The notes under the pieces: generated by a model | The model's database searches: none | What the model was told of the DNA's origin: nothing | What the model saw: only the letters and a program-made list of their open reading frames with translations | In this document: positions 11,202 to 21,559 of the stretch, one piece after another | Layout of the letters: each line of letters starts with the position of its first letter | Numbering within the stretch: the stretch's first letter is position 1 | Made by a program: the position numbers and the translations under genes | From: Diphasiastrum complanatum | Lineage: Eukaryota; Streptophyta; Lycopodiopsida; Lycopodiales; Lycopodiaceae | Length of the DNA stretch: 64,000 nucleotides | Assembly (NCBI GenBank): GCA_029204225.1 | Contig: CM055095.1 | Span: 43,801,184 to 43,865,183 of the forward strand | Direction: 5' to 3'

Positions 11202-11863
11202 GAAGATAATCTATCCCTAGTCAGCATGCTTATACAACAAAAGGAAGTGATGTGGATAGACTGTGGCATGAGAGGTATGGACATCTTGGCTACCAAAGCA
11301 TGCAGGTGTTGAACCAGCATCATATGGTGGAGGGGCTTCCAGTTGTTAAGCCAAGCTCTTCAGTTTGCGAGGCTTGCGCTATGGGAAAATAGCAAAGACA
11401 TAAGTTTCCGAAGGAGAGCACCACCAGGGCAGCAGGCATACTTGACTTGGTACATTCAGATTTGTGGGGGCCAACCCAAACCAAAACTGCAAGGGGGGCA
11501 TATTACTTTATGACCTTTATTGATGACTTCTCACGCAAGATTTGGATTCATTTCTTGAAGTTAAAATCTGAAGCATTCAAGTACTTCCTACATTTTAAAG
11601 CTTTGGTAGAAGAACATTCAAGAAAGAAGATAAAGATGCTTAGGTCAGACGGTGGTGGAGAGTTCATTGAGACAGAATTTGTGGAATTCTGCAAGGCCAA
11701 TGGGATCAAAAGGCAGCTTACAGCTCCTCATACCCCTCAGCAAAACGGCATAGCAGAGAGAAAGAACCGAACATTGTGGAGTGTGCAAGGTGCATGCTCA
11801 AGGCAAAGGGGTTGCCCAACTCTTTTTGGGGCGAGGCAATGCACACAACAGTGTTTCTGTTGA
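11202..11863 (+). pseudogene. copia-1 integrase
   Basis: The pre-integrase zinc region (HERYGHLGYQSMQVL) is broken by frameshifts and a stop at about 11390 (AMGK*). The core domain is then open: HSDLWGP and LRSDGGGEF carry the two aspartates and QQNGIAERKNRT the glutamate of the D,D35E triad. A frameshift at about 11780 moves the continuation (SVEYARCMLKAKGLPNSFW) into the next frame. Integrase joins the cDNA ends to chromosomal DNA. Confidence 0.82.
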
Positions 11864-12861
11864 ATAGAAGTCCAACAAAAGCTATGGAAGGCAAGACTCC
11901 AGAAGAGGCATTTAGTGGCATCAAGCCCAAGGTGGGCGCTTTGCGAGTGTTTGGTTGTACGGCCTATGCCCATATTCCCAAGGATAGCAAGAAGAAGCTG
12001 GATGCAAAATCAGCAAAGTGTATTTTCTTGGGATACAGCGAAGAAAGCAAAGCTTACCGACTTTACGATCTTACTAGCAAGAAGAGGATCATAAGTCGAG
12101 ATGTGATCTTTGAAGAAGATCAAACGCCTCCTATAGAGGAACTTGAGATGGATGATGGTACAAGTGAATTTGTGCCAATACTTGATGGTCCACATCCATA
12201 TAATGGGGAGCCTCAGGATGATCATATGAGTGATCAAGAGGAAGAATCCGAGGAGGCTAGGAAGCGGAAGGAAAGGGGCAAATCTGTTGAGTCCTATTCA
12301 CCGTCTTCATCACCAACTGCAAGGAAGAAGTTTCCCAAGTGGTATTGGCAAACTGTGCAGGATGGTTTGATATTGGATGTTGGAGAGAGCAGCAATCCAG
12401 GGGCTAGGAGGTCTCAAAGGCAAGCCCAGCAGCATGAACACCAAGAGACAAACTATGCACTTATGACTACTATTTTGGATTCACAAGATCCGCATACATT
12501 CGTTGAGGCAGCAAATGAGAAGGTATGGCAACATGCTATGCAAGAGGAGTACGACTCCATTCTCAAGAATGATACATGGGATTTGGTGAAGTTATCAAAA
12601 GGGAAGCGCCCTTTTGGCTGTAAGTGGGTCTACAGGACCAAATACAAATCGGATGGGAGAATCAAAAAGCATAAGGCAAGGCTGGTTGCTAAAGGCTATG
12701 CACAGAAGGAGGGCTTGGACTATGATGAGACGTTTGCACCGGTAGCTAAGATGATGTCTATTAGGTTGGTTTTAGCACTGGCTGCATTTTTTGGTTGGGA
12801 GGTCCATCAAATGGACATGAAGAGTGCTTTTCTCAATGGACAGTTGGCAGCTTGTGGGTAG
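11776..12861 (+). pseudogene. copia-1 integrase C-terminus and N-terminal RT
   Basis: An open frame of about 360 codons carries the copia integrase tail (GKTPEEAFSGIKPKVGALRV, CIFLGYSEESKAYRLYD) and the start of RT (NDTWDLVKLSKGKRPFGCKW, YDETFAPVAKMMSIRLVLAL, HQMDMKSAFLNG). Immediately after the first catalytic aspartate block the sequence jumps at about 12841 to QLVGSLICLTTTRPDI in another frame. Some 150-200 residues of RT, including YVDD, are absent. Confidence 0.85.
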
Positions 12862-13525
12862 CCTGATTTGTCTCACCACTACGAGACCAGACATTTCCTA
12901 TGCGGTTGGTGTAGCAAGCCAATTCATGAGTTCTCCAACTGAAGCACATTGGAAAGCAGCCAAGAGGGTTTTGAGGTATGTCAAAGGGACAACCTGCTAT
13001 GGGATTGAGTACACAGATGACGGAAAGTTTCAGCTTGGAGGCTTTACCGATTCGGATTGGGCAGGTGATAGGGATGATCGAAAGTCGACCACAGGTTACA
13101 CTTTCAACCTTGGTTCAGGGGCCATTTCTTGGTGCAGCAAGAAACAGCCCACAATTACCTTATCATCGACAGAGGCTGAGTACAGGGCAGCGGCAAAAGC
13201 TACCTGCAAGGCAATATGGCTCAGGAGACTTCTTGGGGAGGTGCAGATTCCACAGGATGGTCCTACTATTCTTCAGTGTGACAGCCAGAGTTGCATCCAG
13301 CTTGCCAAAAATCCTGTGTACCATGCTCGTATGAAGCATATTGAGGTGGATCAGCACTTCTTACGAGAGAAGATACAAAGCGGAGAAATTCAGCTCGAGT
13401 ACTGTGATACCAACGATCAAGCAGCATATATCTTTACTAAGGCACTTAGTAGAAAATTTTTTGAAAAGTTTTGTAGCATGCTAGGTGTTGGTATGAACAA
13501 AATAGCCATTGAGGGGGGGTGTTGA
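12842..13525 (+). pseudogene. copia-1 RNase H
   Basis: Starts at the deletion junction (QLVGSLICLTTTRPDISYAV) and continues through RNase H: GFTDSDWAGDRDDRKSTTGY (catalytic aspartates), TLSSTEAEYRAAAKA, HIEVDQHFLREKIQSGEI and the end block DQAAYIFTKALSRKFF. The stop lies at the polypurine tract and the 3' LTR. The domain is intact by eye but has no upstream RT core. Confidence 0.85.
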
Positions 13526-13905
13526 AATAAATGCCTATTTTGACCCTTAAGGCTTGTATACTTGTAACTTGTAAGTTGTGCATAAGACAGGGGTAAAACA
13601 TTTATGTACATAGTACACCCCACTTGTGCTAATTAGGCAAGTAATAACAAGTAGGTTGAAGACCCATGTGGGTTCTAGAGCTAGAATTAGCAAGACACCA
13701 CCTCTATACATTACATGCTAAATGTGACCAAAGTTTGGAGGGGTTTCCACGCCCTACTACTCTTTGAATAATCATTCAAGTTGTGTGAGCTTTGAAGTCC
13801 TCTCTCTTGCTGTTGTGTTCTACTCCATAGCTGGTTTTTTCAAGCTTTCATAGTGTGCTTACTATGCTGTTATGATACTCCATAGCTAGGCCTTGGAATT
13901 TGTCA
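13520..13905 (+). repeat. copia-1 3' LTR
   Basis: Begins TGTTGAAATAAATGCC right after a GAGGGGGGG polypurine tract and ends GGAATTTGTCA. The next five bases, CATAG, repeat those before the 5' LTR, giving a perfect target-site duplication. Confidence 0.92.
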
Positions 13906-13910
13906 CATAG

Positions 13911-15110
13911 AAGCGGCAGTATGAAGAGCTATATGCCTGGGAATGTAGTGGGCTATCAAAGGGGAAATTACGGAGTGTGGAGAAGAGAGCATCTTGGTAG
14001 AGAGGATTGTAAGCATTATTGAACTTGTAAACTGGGGCACGTTCCATATGAAAAGGATTAGAAGGAGCGAGGTTGAACGTTGAGTCCAAATTAATGGAAA
14101 GAAATGAATGGTCAGATAATGTGGTGGGGGAAATAGTAAAGTCAGATAGAAAGGGTATGAGAGATGGTGACCCCATAAAATAGTCCACAACACTATGAGC
14201 ACCACTATGGGGGTGGTAGGTATAGTCTCCAGAAGTCGGCCAGCAAGATAAGCCATTAAAAATGGCAAGCGCGTGGGCCTCACCCAATAGCAGAAAATAC
14301 TCCCCATATGAAGAGACCGGGCCACCAGCATCAACAAATGTCCTGTCAATTCCCATGTCCATACTATCCATGGCGTGTATCCTCAAAGGGTCATCAGTAA
14401 TCATATGAAACTCTGTCTGTCTAGATGAGGTCCTGGCGTTGAAATCTCCGGCCAAAAGTATGTAACCACGCTCATAATAAAGAAGAATATCTGAAGAGAG
14501 ATCGGCATATGGGGAACCAGTGCTATCAGCAAAACTAGAAGACTCTGGAGGAGAATAACAGAGTGCCAGATACAAATCCCTGTCAAGCCCAATACTCCAA
14601 CCAGGAAGTCGAAGCCATAGGTAACATGTATGATCCTATCGAACCAGATCAATGATAGGCTGTAATGAATCCCTGTATAAGCATGCTATACCACCAGAAC
14701 CTTTGCCCACCACAGTCCTAGTCTCTGATCGAAAAATGGAAAACCATCTGAAGCCCTGAAACTCCAGTAGTCCCCTAAACTGACTCTCGTGAGTCTCTGT
14801 GAAGAGAAGAATATCCCCCTGTGCAATAAAGTCTGCTAAATCTTCCGATGTTCATGAAGAATGAATACCATTACAGTTCCATAGCCTGATACGAAGGTGA
14901 AGTGGATGTAGGTGGCACGGGTAAAATGGACGGGGTCTTGAGCTGCTCCCACGCCCGAGAGCCCTAGCTTCCTAGGCGCTGGAGGTAGATGGCCCTTGAT
15001 CCAAATACCGAACTTGCCCATCGTGATAAACAACAAAACGTCTTGATGCTTTAGCTTCCTGAAAAATCTTGCGTTCCTAAACTTGGATATAGGTAAGATC
15101 CTCATCCCAG
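13911..15110 (-). pseudogene. LINE1 AP-type endonuclease domain
   Basis: Begins near FWDEDLTYIQV at about 15110, passes LRIRLWNCNGIHSS and the catalytic-glutamate block TETHES, then GSGGIACLYRDSL. From 14575 it is open: GYILLAGDFNARTSS, SVVDYFMGSP and LSDHSFLSIN are the D/N and SDH signatures of the APE-type endonuclease. The enzyme nicks the target strand for primed reverse transcription. Stops at about 14855 and 14640 break the upstream part. Copia-1 cuts the frame at LHTAAS, just after the nuclease domain. Confidence 0.85.
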
Positions 15111-15455
15111 AAGATCTGCCTTATCCAATCCAGCTGCATTGAAACTCCACGTAGTATCTAATAAGGATTTTGCCTCTTTCATAGCATCTTGGGTAGACAT
15201 ATGAGTAGCATTACTGTCTTCTTTTTGGAATAATGAAGCCCACGATTTTGTAGCCTCAGGAGGAGTACTACTGTCAACGATGGCTACAGCAGTGTTAGAT
15301 GAATCAATGAAGGTTTTTCCAACAGCAGCGTTGGAGGCAGTGAGAGCAGCGATGTTGGAGCAATTAGCAATGGAGGAACCAGCGATGGAGGGGCTGGATA
15401 TGGAGCAAAGAGGGGAGCGGGGGGAGTTGGCTCCCCCTTTCTTACGTGGAGCCAT
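15102..15455 (-). pseudogene. LINE1 N-terminal ORF
   Basis: An open frame of 117 codons starting MAPRKKGG, with a Ser/Ala/Asn-rich N-terminal half and a short ordered-looking end (ATKSWASLFQKED). It ends at a stop just before the endonuclease-frame sequence FWDEDLTYIQV, so it is either the N-terminal part of a single ORF broken by a frameshift or a short ORF1. Without a family alignment I cannot decide. No RNA-binding zinc knuckle is visible. Confidence 0.55.
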
Positions 15456-15507
15456 GGGAGTGGAACGTTGGAGGACAGGAGCGGATCAGATCAGGCGCCA
15501 TCTACAC

Positions 15508-15509
<2 letters not shown>

Positions 15510-15549
<40 letters not shown>
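15510..15549. repeat. (GA)n microsatellite
   Basis: About twenty perfect GA units exactly at the boundary between LINE1 (5' end to the left) and LINE2 (3' end to the right). On the minus strand it is (TC)n following LINE2's 3' end. It may be the tail of LINE2, which some LINEs have in place of poly(A), or the target. Confidence 0.9.
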
Positions 15550-15552
<3 letters not shown>

Positions 15553-15764
15553 GAATATATTAATGTCTATAGAGTGCCCTTGGGCACATAAGACAAAGAA
15601 AAAGTACATCAAAAAGGAGCAGTGTCCATGTCGGACTTATTGCTATCAACTACAACGAAAAAACAGAGATAAACTGGAAATAAAAACCAAAGCTTAACCT
15701 CCAGCTATGGTGAGGGTACAAAAGCAATAGCTTAACCACCAGCTACGCGGAGGAATAAAACTCA

Positions 15765-16960
15765 CTAACTGAGAGAGAAAAACTGTGTGATCTGGTGTGA
15801 GGCACATGGTGGCCTTTGGTGACGAACTCTGGATGGTCGAGGAAGACGCTGGAGCTTCGGTCGACGAGCTGGAATGTCAATCTCACTATCCAAAGTATCT
15901 TCCCTAGCTCTTTTCTGAAAGAGAAGTGTAATATGTGGCTGGCCGCGGTCAACATCCTGATCATCTGACAAAAGTGAAGATCTCAAAGAGAACATCTCTC
16001 GCAAAAGTAAACCAACACATCTCACATCTGGATAGGCAAAGAAGGAACCAAGCGAGAGTGGAGTGTCCCGATAGAGACAATGGTATCTACCTTTGATCTC
16101 ATAGTAAGCTGGACATATGAAAATAAAGTAAAACTCATCCTCAACCTCATGTAGAGTACAACACTGACAGATCCGTAATGGGCGTGGCGTGTCTGTGTAT
16201 CTGTCAGTCTCAATAGCTAGCTGATGAGAAGACCCGAAGCTGACCAATGCGGTAGCGCAGGCCAAAAGACAGTGTCTGAGAGAGATAACTCGGTCTAACG
16301 GGTAGCCCTGAAGCATCCAGGTGAAGAAAGTGAATGCGGTAGAACTAAAGCTTAACCCGCGAGGGATCCAGGTGGGACATTATGTATGTATGCTCTATAG
16401 ATCTGTCGACGAATGAACGCATGAGTCCCATTTGGGAGGTCAGACATATATAATCCCCAGCTATGTAGAAAGTCTGAAGCATACTAAAACCATGAAGACT
16501 TAGCCCGCTGCTCGGCCAAAGTGTGAGAGGATGTAAAAGTTGCTACCACATATCTGGAAGACTCAAGCTTTGAGACTCTATGAATGAACGTGATGATCCT
16601 GAAAATAGCTTCTACAATCAGTGGAGGAGAAGCAAACTCCGCCAAAATAAGCTCATGAGGAACCGACTGCTTGGCCCGAATCATCCGGCTGCAAACGCAA
16701 GATGTCACTCCAGGTGTCTCTAGATAAGCCAGGGCACCATGTCTCTACTGAATACAGTGCAACTGGAGAAACAATTGAAGAGAAGAGGCGACAACGTGTG
16801 TCCGGGTCATGCACGTAATAAGAGGAGGAAAACCTCTCCATCTGAACAAGAGCAGAGCGCCCCTTGCAGAGCCTAGCCAATGCAGCAGGTCTAAAAGAAG
16901 CAATGGACCAGAGAAGAGAACACCCAGGTATGTGTAAGATGCCACTATCTCTAGAAGTTG
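15765..16960 (-). pseudogene. LINE2 RT thumb and C-terminal zinc finger
   Basis: From the deletion junction: LLEIVASYTYLGVLFSG (end of RT palm), ARLCKGRSALVQMERF, CRLFSSIVSPVALYSVETW, then the post-RT region (AKQSVPHELILAEF, IFRIITFIHRVSKLE). The last open part, 16316-15765, has a Cys/His cluster, RICQCCTLHEVEDEFYFIF followed by CPAYYEI, the usual C-terminal zinc finger of plant LINE ORF2. It ends in a basic tail (ARRPKLQRLPR). Several frameshifts separate these blocks. Confidence 0.75.
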
Positions 16961-17464
16961 CTCTGCATATCTGATAATATTTGTAGAAAGATCAATGTAG
17001 GGTGAACCACTACCCTCTACAAAGGAAGAAGATATTGGAGGGAAATAGCAAGCTACAACAAAGATGTCTCTGTCAGAACCAACGCTATGCACGTCAATAC
17101 GGAACCAAATGTACCGTGGGTGTTCATCATGGCTGATGAACTCAAAAATAGGATGCAGTGACTCCCTATATAGGCAAGCGACCCCACCAGAACCCCTCCC
17201 ACTAGCAGATCTCATCTCATGTCGATAGACTGAGTCCCATCTGTATCCTGGAAAAGTCAGTAAACCCTTCTCCTGACTCTCATGAGTCTCCATAAAAAGT
17301 AATAGATCTCTCTCACCAATGAGGTCAATCAGATCACCAGCAATGGACGATGAATGTATGTCCTTACAATTCCAAATGCCAATCTGCAAGTGGCGTGGAT
17401 CGGGCCCCAGTATGCTCCCAATACCGGGCGCCCCAATTCCCTGTTTCTTAGCATCCTTAGACAC
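16961..17464 (-). pseudogene. LINE2 endonuclease, N-terminal half
   Basis: Open from 17464: LQIGIWNCKDIHSSSIAG, LLLFMETHESQEKGLLTF (catalytic glutamate), GSGGVACLYRESL, SDRDIFVVACYFPP, GSPYIDLSTNIIRYAEQ. The frame then runs directly into RT-end sequence (LLEIVASYTYLG) without its GDFN and SDH blocks, so the nuclease is not functional. The two halves stay in one frame across the deletion. Confidence 0.8.
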
Positions 17465-17773
17465 ATTGTCAATCTATTGGATTTGACCATTCCTGTAGAT
17501 AACACGTCTACTTGTCACTTTCGCTTCTTGGAAGGCTTTACGCCTTTCCTCAACCTGTATGTACGTAAGGTCATCATCCATATATATTTGAGAACCACGA
17601 GCTTGGCTCTACAACGCAAAGCATCGCGACGGCTCTCCAAGGGTGTAAAACGGAGGATGAGGGTAGCATTATCTCTGGTTGTTCTCCATGCTGAATCTAA
17701 ATCTCTATTGTGATGCCCAAGTGTAGTATGATGCTAATACATTGAGGTAGAATAAGAGTAGAGCTATATATAT

Positions 17774-18079
17774 TGTGAGAAATTGTCAACTAGTTAAGAT
17801 TTATCATGTCTAGTTCAAATGGCAATTTTGGCCAATATGCATATTCTAGACTTAGAAATAAACTTTATAAAGTTGTTTAGGCCTAAATTTATTTGACTTA
17901 CCGTATTTGGAAAGTGAGGGAAAGTTGGTTTGAACCAATTCAAATTGGTAAATTTAGATGCATTGAATCTAGTCTATTGGTAGAATAGATCTAGAACTTT
18001 CTAAATGTTGATAAGCTTGGACAAGCACATAAAAATAGGTCAAGGACCTGCTATATATAGTGTACAAGCGTGGGAAGAG

Positions 18080-18146
<67 letters not shown>

Positions 18147-18615
18147 TTACAGTTATATTACTCATTTCTCTTTTATGCACAGTTTTTTTGTTGGAAGCGT
18201 TTATATACGCTCCCATGGTTTTCACATACTTGACATGTACTCCATTTGGTCTTATATGCCTTTTGGCATGGAAAAGACATTAATAAAGCTTTCTCTCTCA
18301 TTCATGCTTATGAAAGTGATCTCTTTGGGTTTTTATATTCGTTTTTGCATTGCCTTGTTGATATCTTGAATTCTTGTGTGTAGAATGCTATTTTAAGTTG
18401 TGTATTGACTTCACACGTCTGAAAGGTGTTGTGGTACAGCCATTGTAAGGACAGCAACAACAACTCATCATTCTTATGCTATTTTGTCAAGTTCTTATTG
18501 AGTTCATAGCTTCTATATTTGGTAGATGCTAAATTTCTACATTGTTAATGGTGTTATCTTTGTAACCCAAGATCAAAGGGACAAATTGGATCTTAGTGAT
18601 CTAATTTTCTTCACA
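17774..18615 (+). repeat. copia-2 5' LTR with (TC)n
   Basis: TGTGAGAAATTGTCAAC to TTTTCTTCACA, 842 bp. It contains (TC)n at 18084-18142, followed by about 145 bp (TGAGTTTACAG... to a second CT-rich run) absent from the 3' LTR. Otherwise it matches 20362-21058 closely. Confidence 0.9.
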
Positions 18616-18778
18616 TGGTATCAGAGGTTTGGTGCAGGTTATTGAAGGAACAGCCACATATAGCAAAGGATTTGGAGGAGTCACCAATTCTAGAGCATGC
18701 TAGATTGATTTCTACTCAAAAATCAAGAGTGCTTTGTGCATTGGAACAGGTTGAAAGAGAAGATCAAGTCATTGCAAC

Positions 18779-19314
18779 ATGGCAACATCAAGTGGCTTCA
18801 TGTTGGAAGGCAATGATAGGCTTACCTCAACAAATTATTCTACTTGGAAGGTGAGAATGGAGTCTCTCCTTGAGATGAACGATTTGATGGATATTGTTGT
18901 AGGTGTGGAGGAAAGACCTTTGGCACCTCAACAATTGAGGTATGACAAGAGGCCAAGAAAACTCTGCATGTGATCAAGATGAATGTTACAAATGAACTTC
19001 TCAAGGAAGTTGGTAAGTGTACTTCATCAATTGAGACTTGGGAAGCTTTGAAAAAGCTTTATGAATCCAAGTCTACGTCAAGGGTACTAACCCTTAGGAG
19101 GCAAATATTTCAATGTATGCAAAAGAAGGATGAAAGTGCTCATGCTTTTGTTTTGATGGTTAAGGCATTCAATGATGAGTTAGCATGTATTGATGAAAGC
19201 ATTAAGGAAGTAGAACTTGTTCAAGTTGTTCTTAATGGCTTGTTGGATGATCATGCTAATCTTGTTCAAAGTTTTGCTACCACAACAAAATCAAGTGCCC
19301 GAGACGAAAAATAG
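18779..19314 (+). pseudogene. copia-2 gag
   Basis: Starts MATSSGFMLEGNDRLTSTNY at 18779 with the copia gag N-terminal block (NYSTWKVRMESLLEM). A stop/frameshift at about 18970 is followed by the gag core (IETWEALKKLYESKSTSRVL, RRQIFQCMQKKDESAHAF, ELVQVVLNGLLDDHANLV). No zinc knuckle remains, because sequence after FATTTKSSARDEK is deleted. Confidence 0.78.
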
Positions 19315-19384
19315 AACCTTGAATGAAGGTGCTAAAGCCATGAGGTTAGGTGCAAATCTTCCTAAACCATTTTAGGATCAAGCT

Positions 19385-20353
19385 TTGTTGTGTGCTAATT
19401 TTCTACGCAATAGGTGGCCGAGTGTGATATTGGATGGTAAAACCCCTTTTGAGATGTTTGGTAGAAGGCTGAGTGTCAAGTTTTTAAAAACATGTACTTG
19501 CTATATCAACATAACTCTTGATGATAGGACAAAGGAGGGAAGAAAATGTATATTTGTTGGATATGGTGAGGTGAGCAAAGCTTACAAGGTTTACATTCCT
19601 TCAACTAATAAAGTGGTCATTCAAAGAGATGTCATTTTTTATGAGGGAAATATTCCAAAGGTTTCTTCAAGTGGTGATGTTGTGGTTGGATCTAACATTC
19701 TTGATGTTGATGACATGGTTGATGGTACTTTGGATGTTGATGATGAAGGACCTTCATCAAGTCAAAAGCCAAGGAGGACATCAAGGCAAAGGCAACAACC
19801 TTCAAGGCTCACTTACGATGATAAAGGTAAGCAAGTTGTTGGCGGTACAAACTATGCTTTCCTAATCTCTTTGGATGAACCTACATGTGTAGATGAGGCA
19901 AGGCAAAAAGAGGAGTGGATCCAAGCAATGGACCTTGAGTACCAAGCTCTTATGACGAACAACACATGGAGGTTGGTGAAACTTCCGAAGGACAAGAAGG
20001 CTACTGGATGCAAGTGAATCTTCAAGGTGAAGACAAACCAAGATAGATCAATCAACAAGCACAAGGCAAGGTTGGTGGCTAAAGGATATGCACAAGAACA
20101 TGGTATTGACTATGATGAGACCTTTGCACCCGCGACAAAGATGGTAAGCATTCGGGTCATTCTTTCATGCAAGGAGCAAGCTATTGAGGTGGCATATCAT
20201 TTTGTGAGGGAACAAGTCATGAAAAAGGAGGTGGAGCTTCAACATGTCCTTCAAGGGAGTGTGTGGCTGATATCTTCACCAAAGCACTTGGAAAGGAATT
20301 GTTTACAAAGCATAGAACATCACTTGGTGTACTTTTATGCTAAAACTAGTTGA
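19385..20353 (+). pseudogene. copia-2 pol remnant: integrase tail, RT start, RNase H end
   Basis: Three blocks joined by deletions. The first is the integrase C-terminal region (LDGKTPFEMFGRRLSVK, CIFVGYGEVSKAYKVY, VVIQRDVIF). The second is the start of RT (NNTWRLVKLPKDKKATGCK, stop at about 20015, HKARLVAKGYAQEHGIDY, TFAPATKMVSIRVI). A jump at about 20165 leads to the RNase H end (AIEVAYHFVREQVMKKEVEL). The catalytic centres of protease, integrase and RT are all absent. Confidence 0.8.
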
Positions 20354-20361
20354 AGAGGGAG

Positions 20362-20676
20362 TGTGAGAAATTGTCAACTAGTTAAGATTTATCATTTCTA
20401 GTTCAAATGGCAATTTTGGCCAATATGCATTTTTTAGACTTAGAAATAAACTTTATAAAGTTGTTTAGGCCTAAGTTTCTTTGAATTATCATATTTGGAA
20501 AGTGAGGGAAAGTTGGTAGGTCAAGTTTGAACCAATTCAAATTGGTAAATTTAGATGCATTGAATCTAGTCTATTGGTAGAATAGATCTAGAACTTTCTA
20601 AATGTTGATAAGCTTGGACAAGCACATCCAAATAGGTCAAGGATCTGCTATATACAGTGTACAAGCGTGGGAAGAG

Positions 20677-20737
<61 letters not shown>

Positions 20738-21058
20738 CATGCTTATGGAAGTGATCTCTTTGGGTTTCTATATTCATTTTTGCATTGTCTTGTTGATATC
20801 TTGAATTCTTGTATGTAGAATACTATTTTAAGTTGTGTATTGACTTCACATGTCTGAAAGGTGTTGTGGTACAGCCATTGTACGGACAACAACAACAACT
20901 TATCATTCTTATGCTATTTTGTCAAGTTCTTATTGAGTTCATAGCTTCTATATTGGTAGATGCTAAATTTCTACATCTTTAATGGTGTTAGATGTGCTAT
21001 CTTTGTAACCCAAGATCAAAGGGACAAATTGGATCTTAGAGATCTGATTTTCTTCACA
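20362..21058 (+). repeat. copia-2 3' LTR with (TC)n
   Basis: 697 bp from TGTGAGAAATTGTCAAC to TCTTCACA. It contains (TC)n at 20681-20734, which leads directly into ATTCATGCTTATGG. The 145 bp found in the 5' LTR at this point is missing. Confidence 0.9.
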
Positions 21059-21544
21059 CATATCATGTCACAGTGGAGTTGGAACTTTGCCGAGGAATTG
21101 TCGAGGTCTCATACGGGCCATGCGTCTCGGTTTCAAAACTATATGTTGTCATCAATCTCTATGCTGATCTCTAGTAGGGATGTTTGTCTCATCCTCTAAT
21201 AGTCTCTCTATCTCAATGTCTACTCTATAGTGTCTCCTCAAGAAAAAGGAGGTAATCAAGGACCGGAGGTCATGGTGTAAATACCATAGTTCCAAGGAAT
21301 TGAACGGAAACATTCCTAGGAACGATTTGTACCATTCCTAGAGTACCTAAGGACCAATTCCTTGGAAACAATTTTTTTCTAAATTATTTCCTGAAAACAC
21401 ATACATACTTTGATCAAGAGTTGTGGAATCATCAAACAACTCATAAGAAACGCATACAAATTTGTGACAACGTGCACAAATTTCCTGAAAACACATACAA
21501 GTTTTGGAAAATGCGCACAATGATTTCCCATCATGGATTGTTAG
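21059..21544. other. Unassigned sequence between copia-2 and gypsy-4
   Basis: About 490 bp, AT-rich toward the right, with short direct words such as TTCCTGAAAACACATACA (21387 and 21482) and imperfect TTCCTAGGAAC/GGAACGATTTGTACC palindromes at 21300-21340. No coding sequence or element end is recognised. Part may be LINE2 5' sequence displaced by copia-2. Confidence 0.4.
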
Positions 21545-21559
21545 CGGTCATGGCCATTC

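Larger units (their letters stand above)
8507..13905 (+). mobile_element. copia-1: Ty1/copia element carrying captured LINE sequence
   Basis: A plus-strand copia element with two near-identical LTRs (387 and 386 bp), a primer-binding site, a polypurine tract (GAGGGGGGG, 13511-13519) and a perfect 5-bp target duplication, CATAG (8502-8506 and 13906-13910). Inside are the gag start, about 1.3 kb of LINE reverse transcriptase in the same orientation, the gag end fused to protease, integrase, the N-terminal part of RT, and RNase H. The RT catalytic core (YVDD) is deleted at about 12841, and integrase is frameshifted. It inserted into LINE1. Confidence 0.9.
7456..15509 (-). mobile_element. LINE1: L1-type non-LTR retrotransposon, split by copia-1
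   Basis: A minus-strand LINE whose 5' end is at about 15509 and whose visible 3' limit is in RT at about 7456, where gypsy-2 interrupts it. It is split at 8502-13910 by copia-1 and rejoins exactly when copia-1 and one copy of the CATAG duplication are removed. Order: N-terminal ORF, AP-type endonuclease, reverse transcriptase. The missing RT end and C-terminal zinc finger can be seen in the sister copy LINE2. Frameshifts and stops show that it is dead. Confidence 0.85.
15550..17710 (-). mobile_element. LINE2: internally deleted L1-type LINE
   Basis: A second minus-strand copy of the LINE1 family. It keeps both extremes: a 5' region with the DDDLTYIQVEERRKAFQEAK block near 17560 and a 3' region with the C-terminal zinc finger. 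Everything from the middle of the endonuclease to the end of the RT palm is deleted at about 16960. The 3' end lies next to (GA)n. The 5' limit is uncertain because copia-2 inserted close by at 17774. Confidence 0.8.
17774..21058 (+). mobile_element. copia-2: heavily deleted Ty1/copia element
   Basis: A plus-strand copia element with LTRs at 17774-18615 and 20362-21058, primer-binding site TGGTATCAGAGG at 18616 and polypurine tract GAAGAGGGAG at 20352-20361. Flanks are TATAT and CATAT (four of five bases equal, so probably an aged target duplication). The internal region is only 1.75 kb: gag, an integrase tail joined to the RT start, and the end of RNase H. Protease, the integrase core and the RT core are absent. 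Confidence 0.88.

Noticed and set aside
18005-18283. Open frames across (TC)n and (GA)n tracts with runs of LSLSLS or ERERER
   Set aside because: Produced by microsatellites in copia-2 LTRs and at the LINE1/LINE2 border; no protein evidence.
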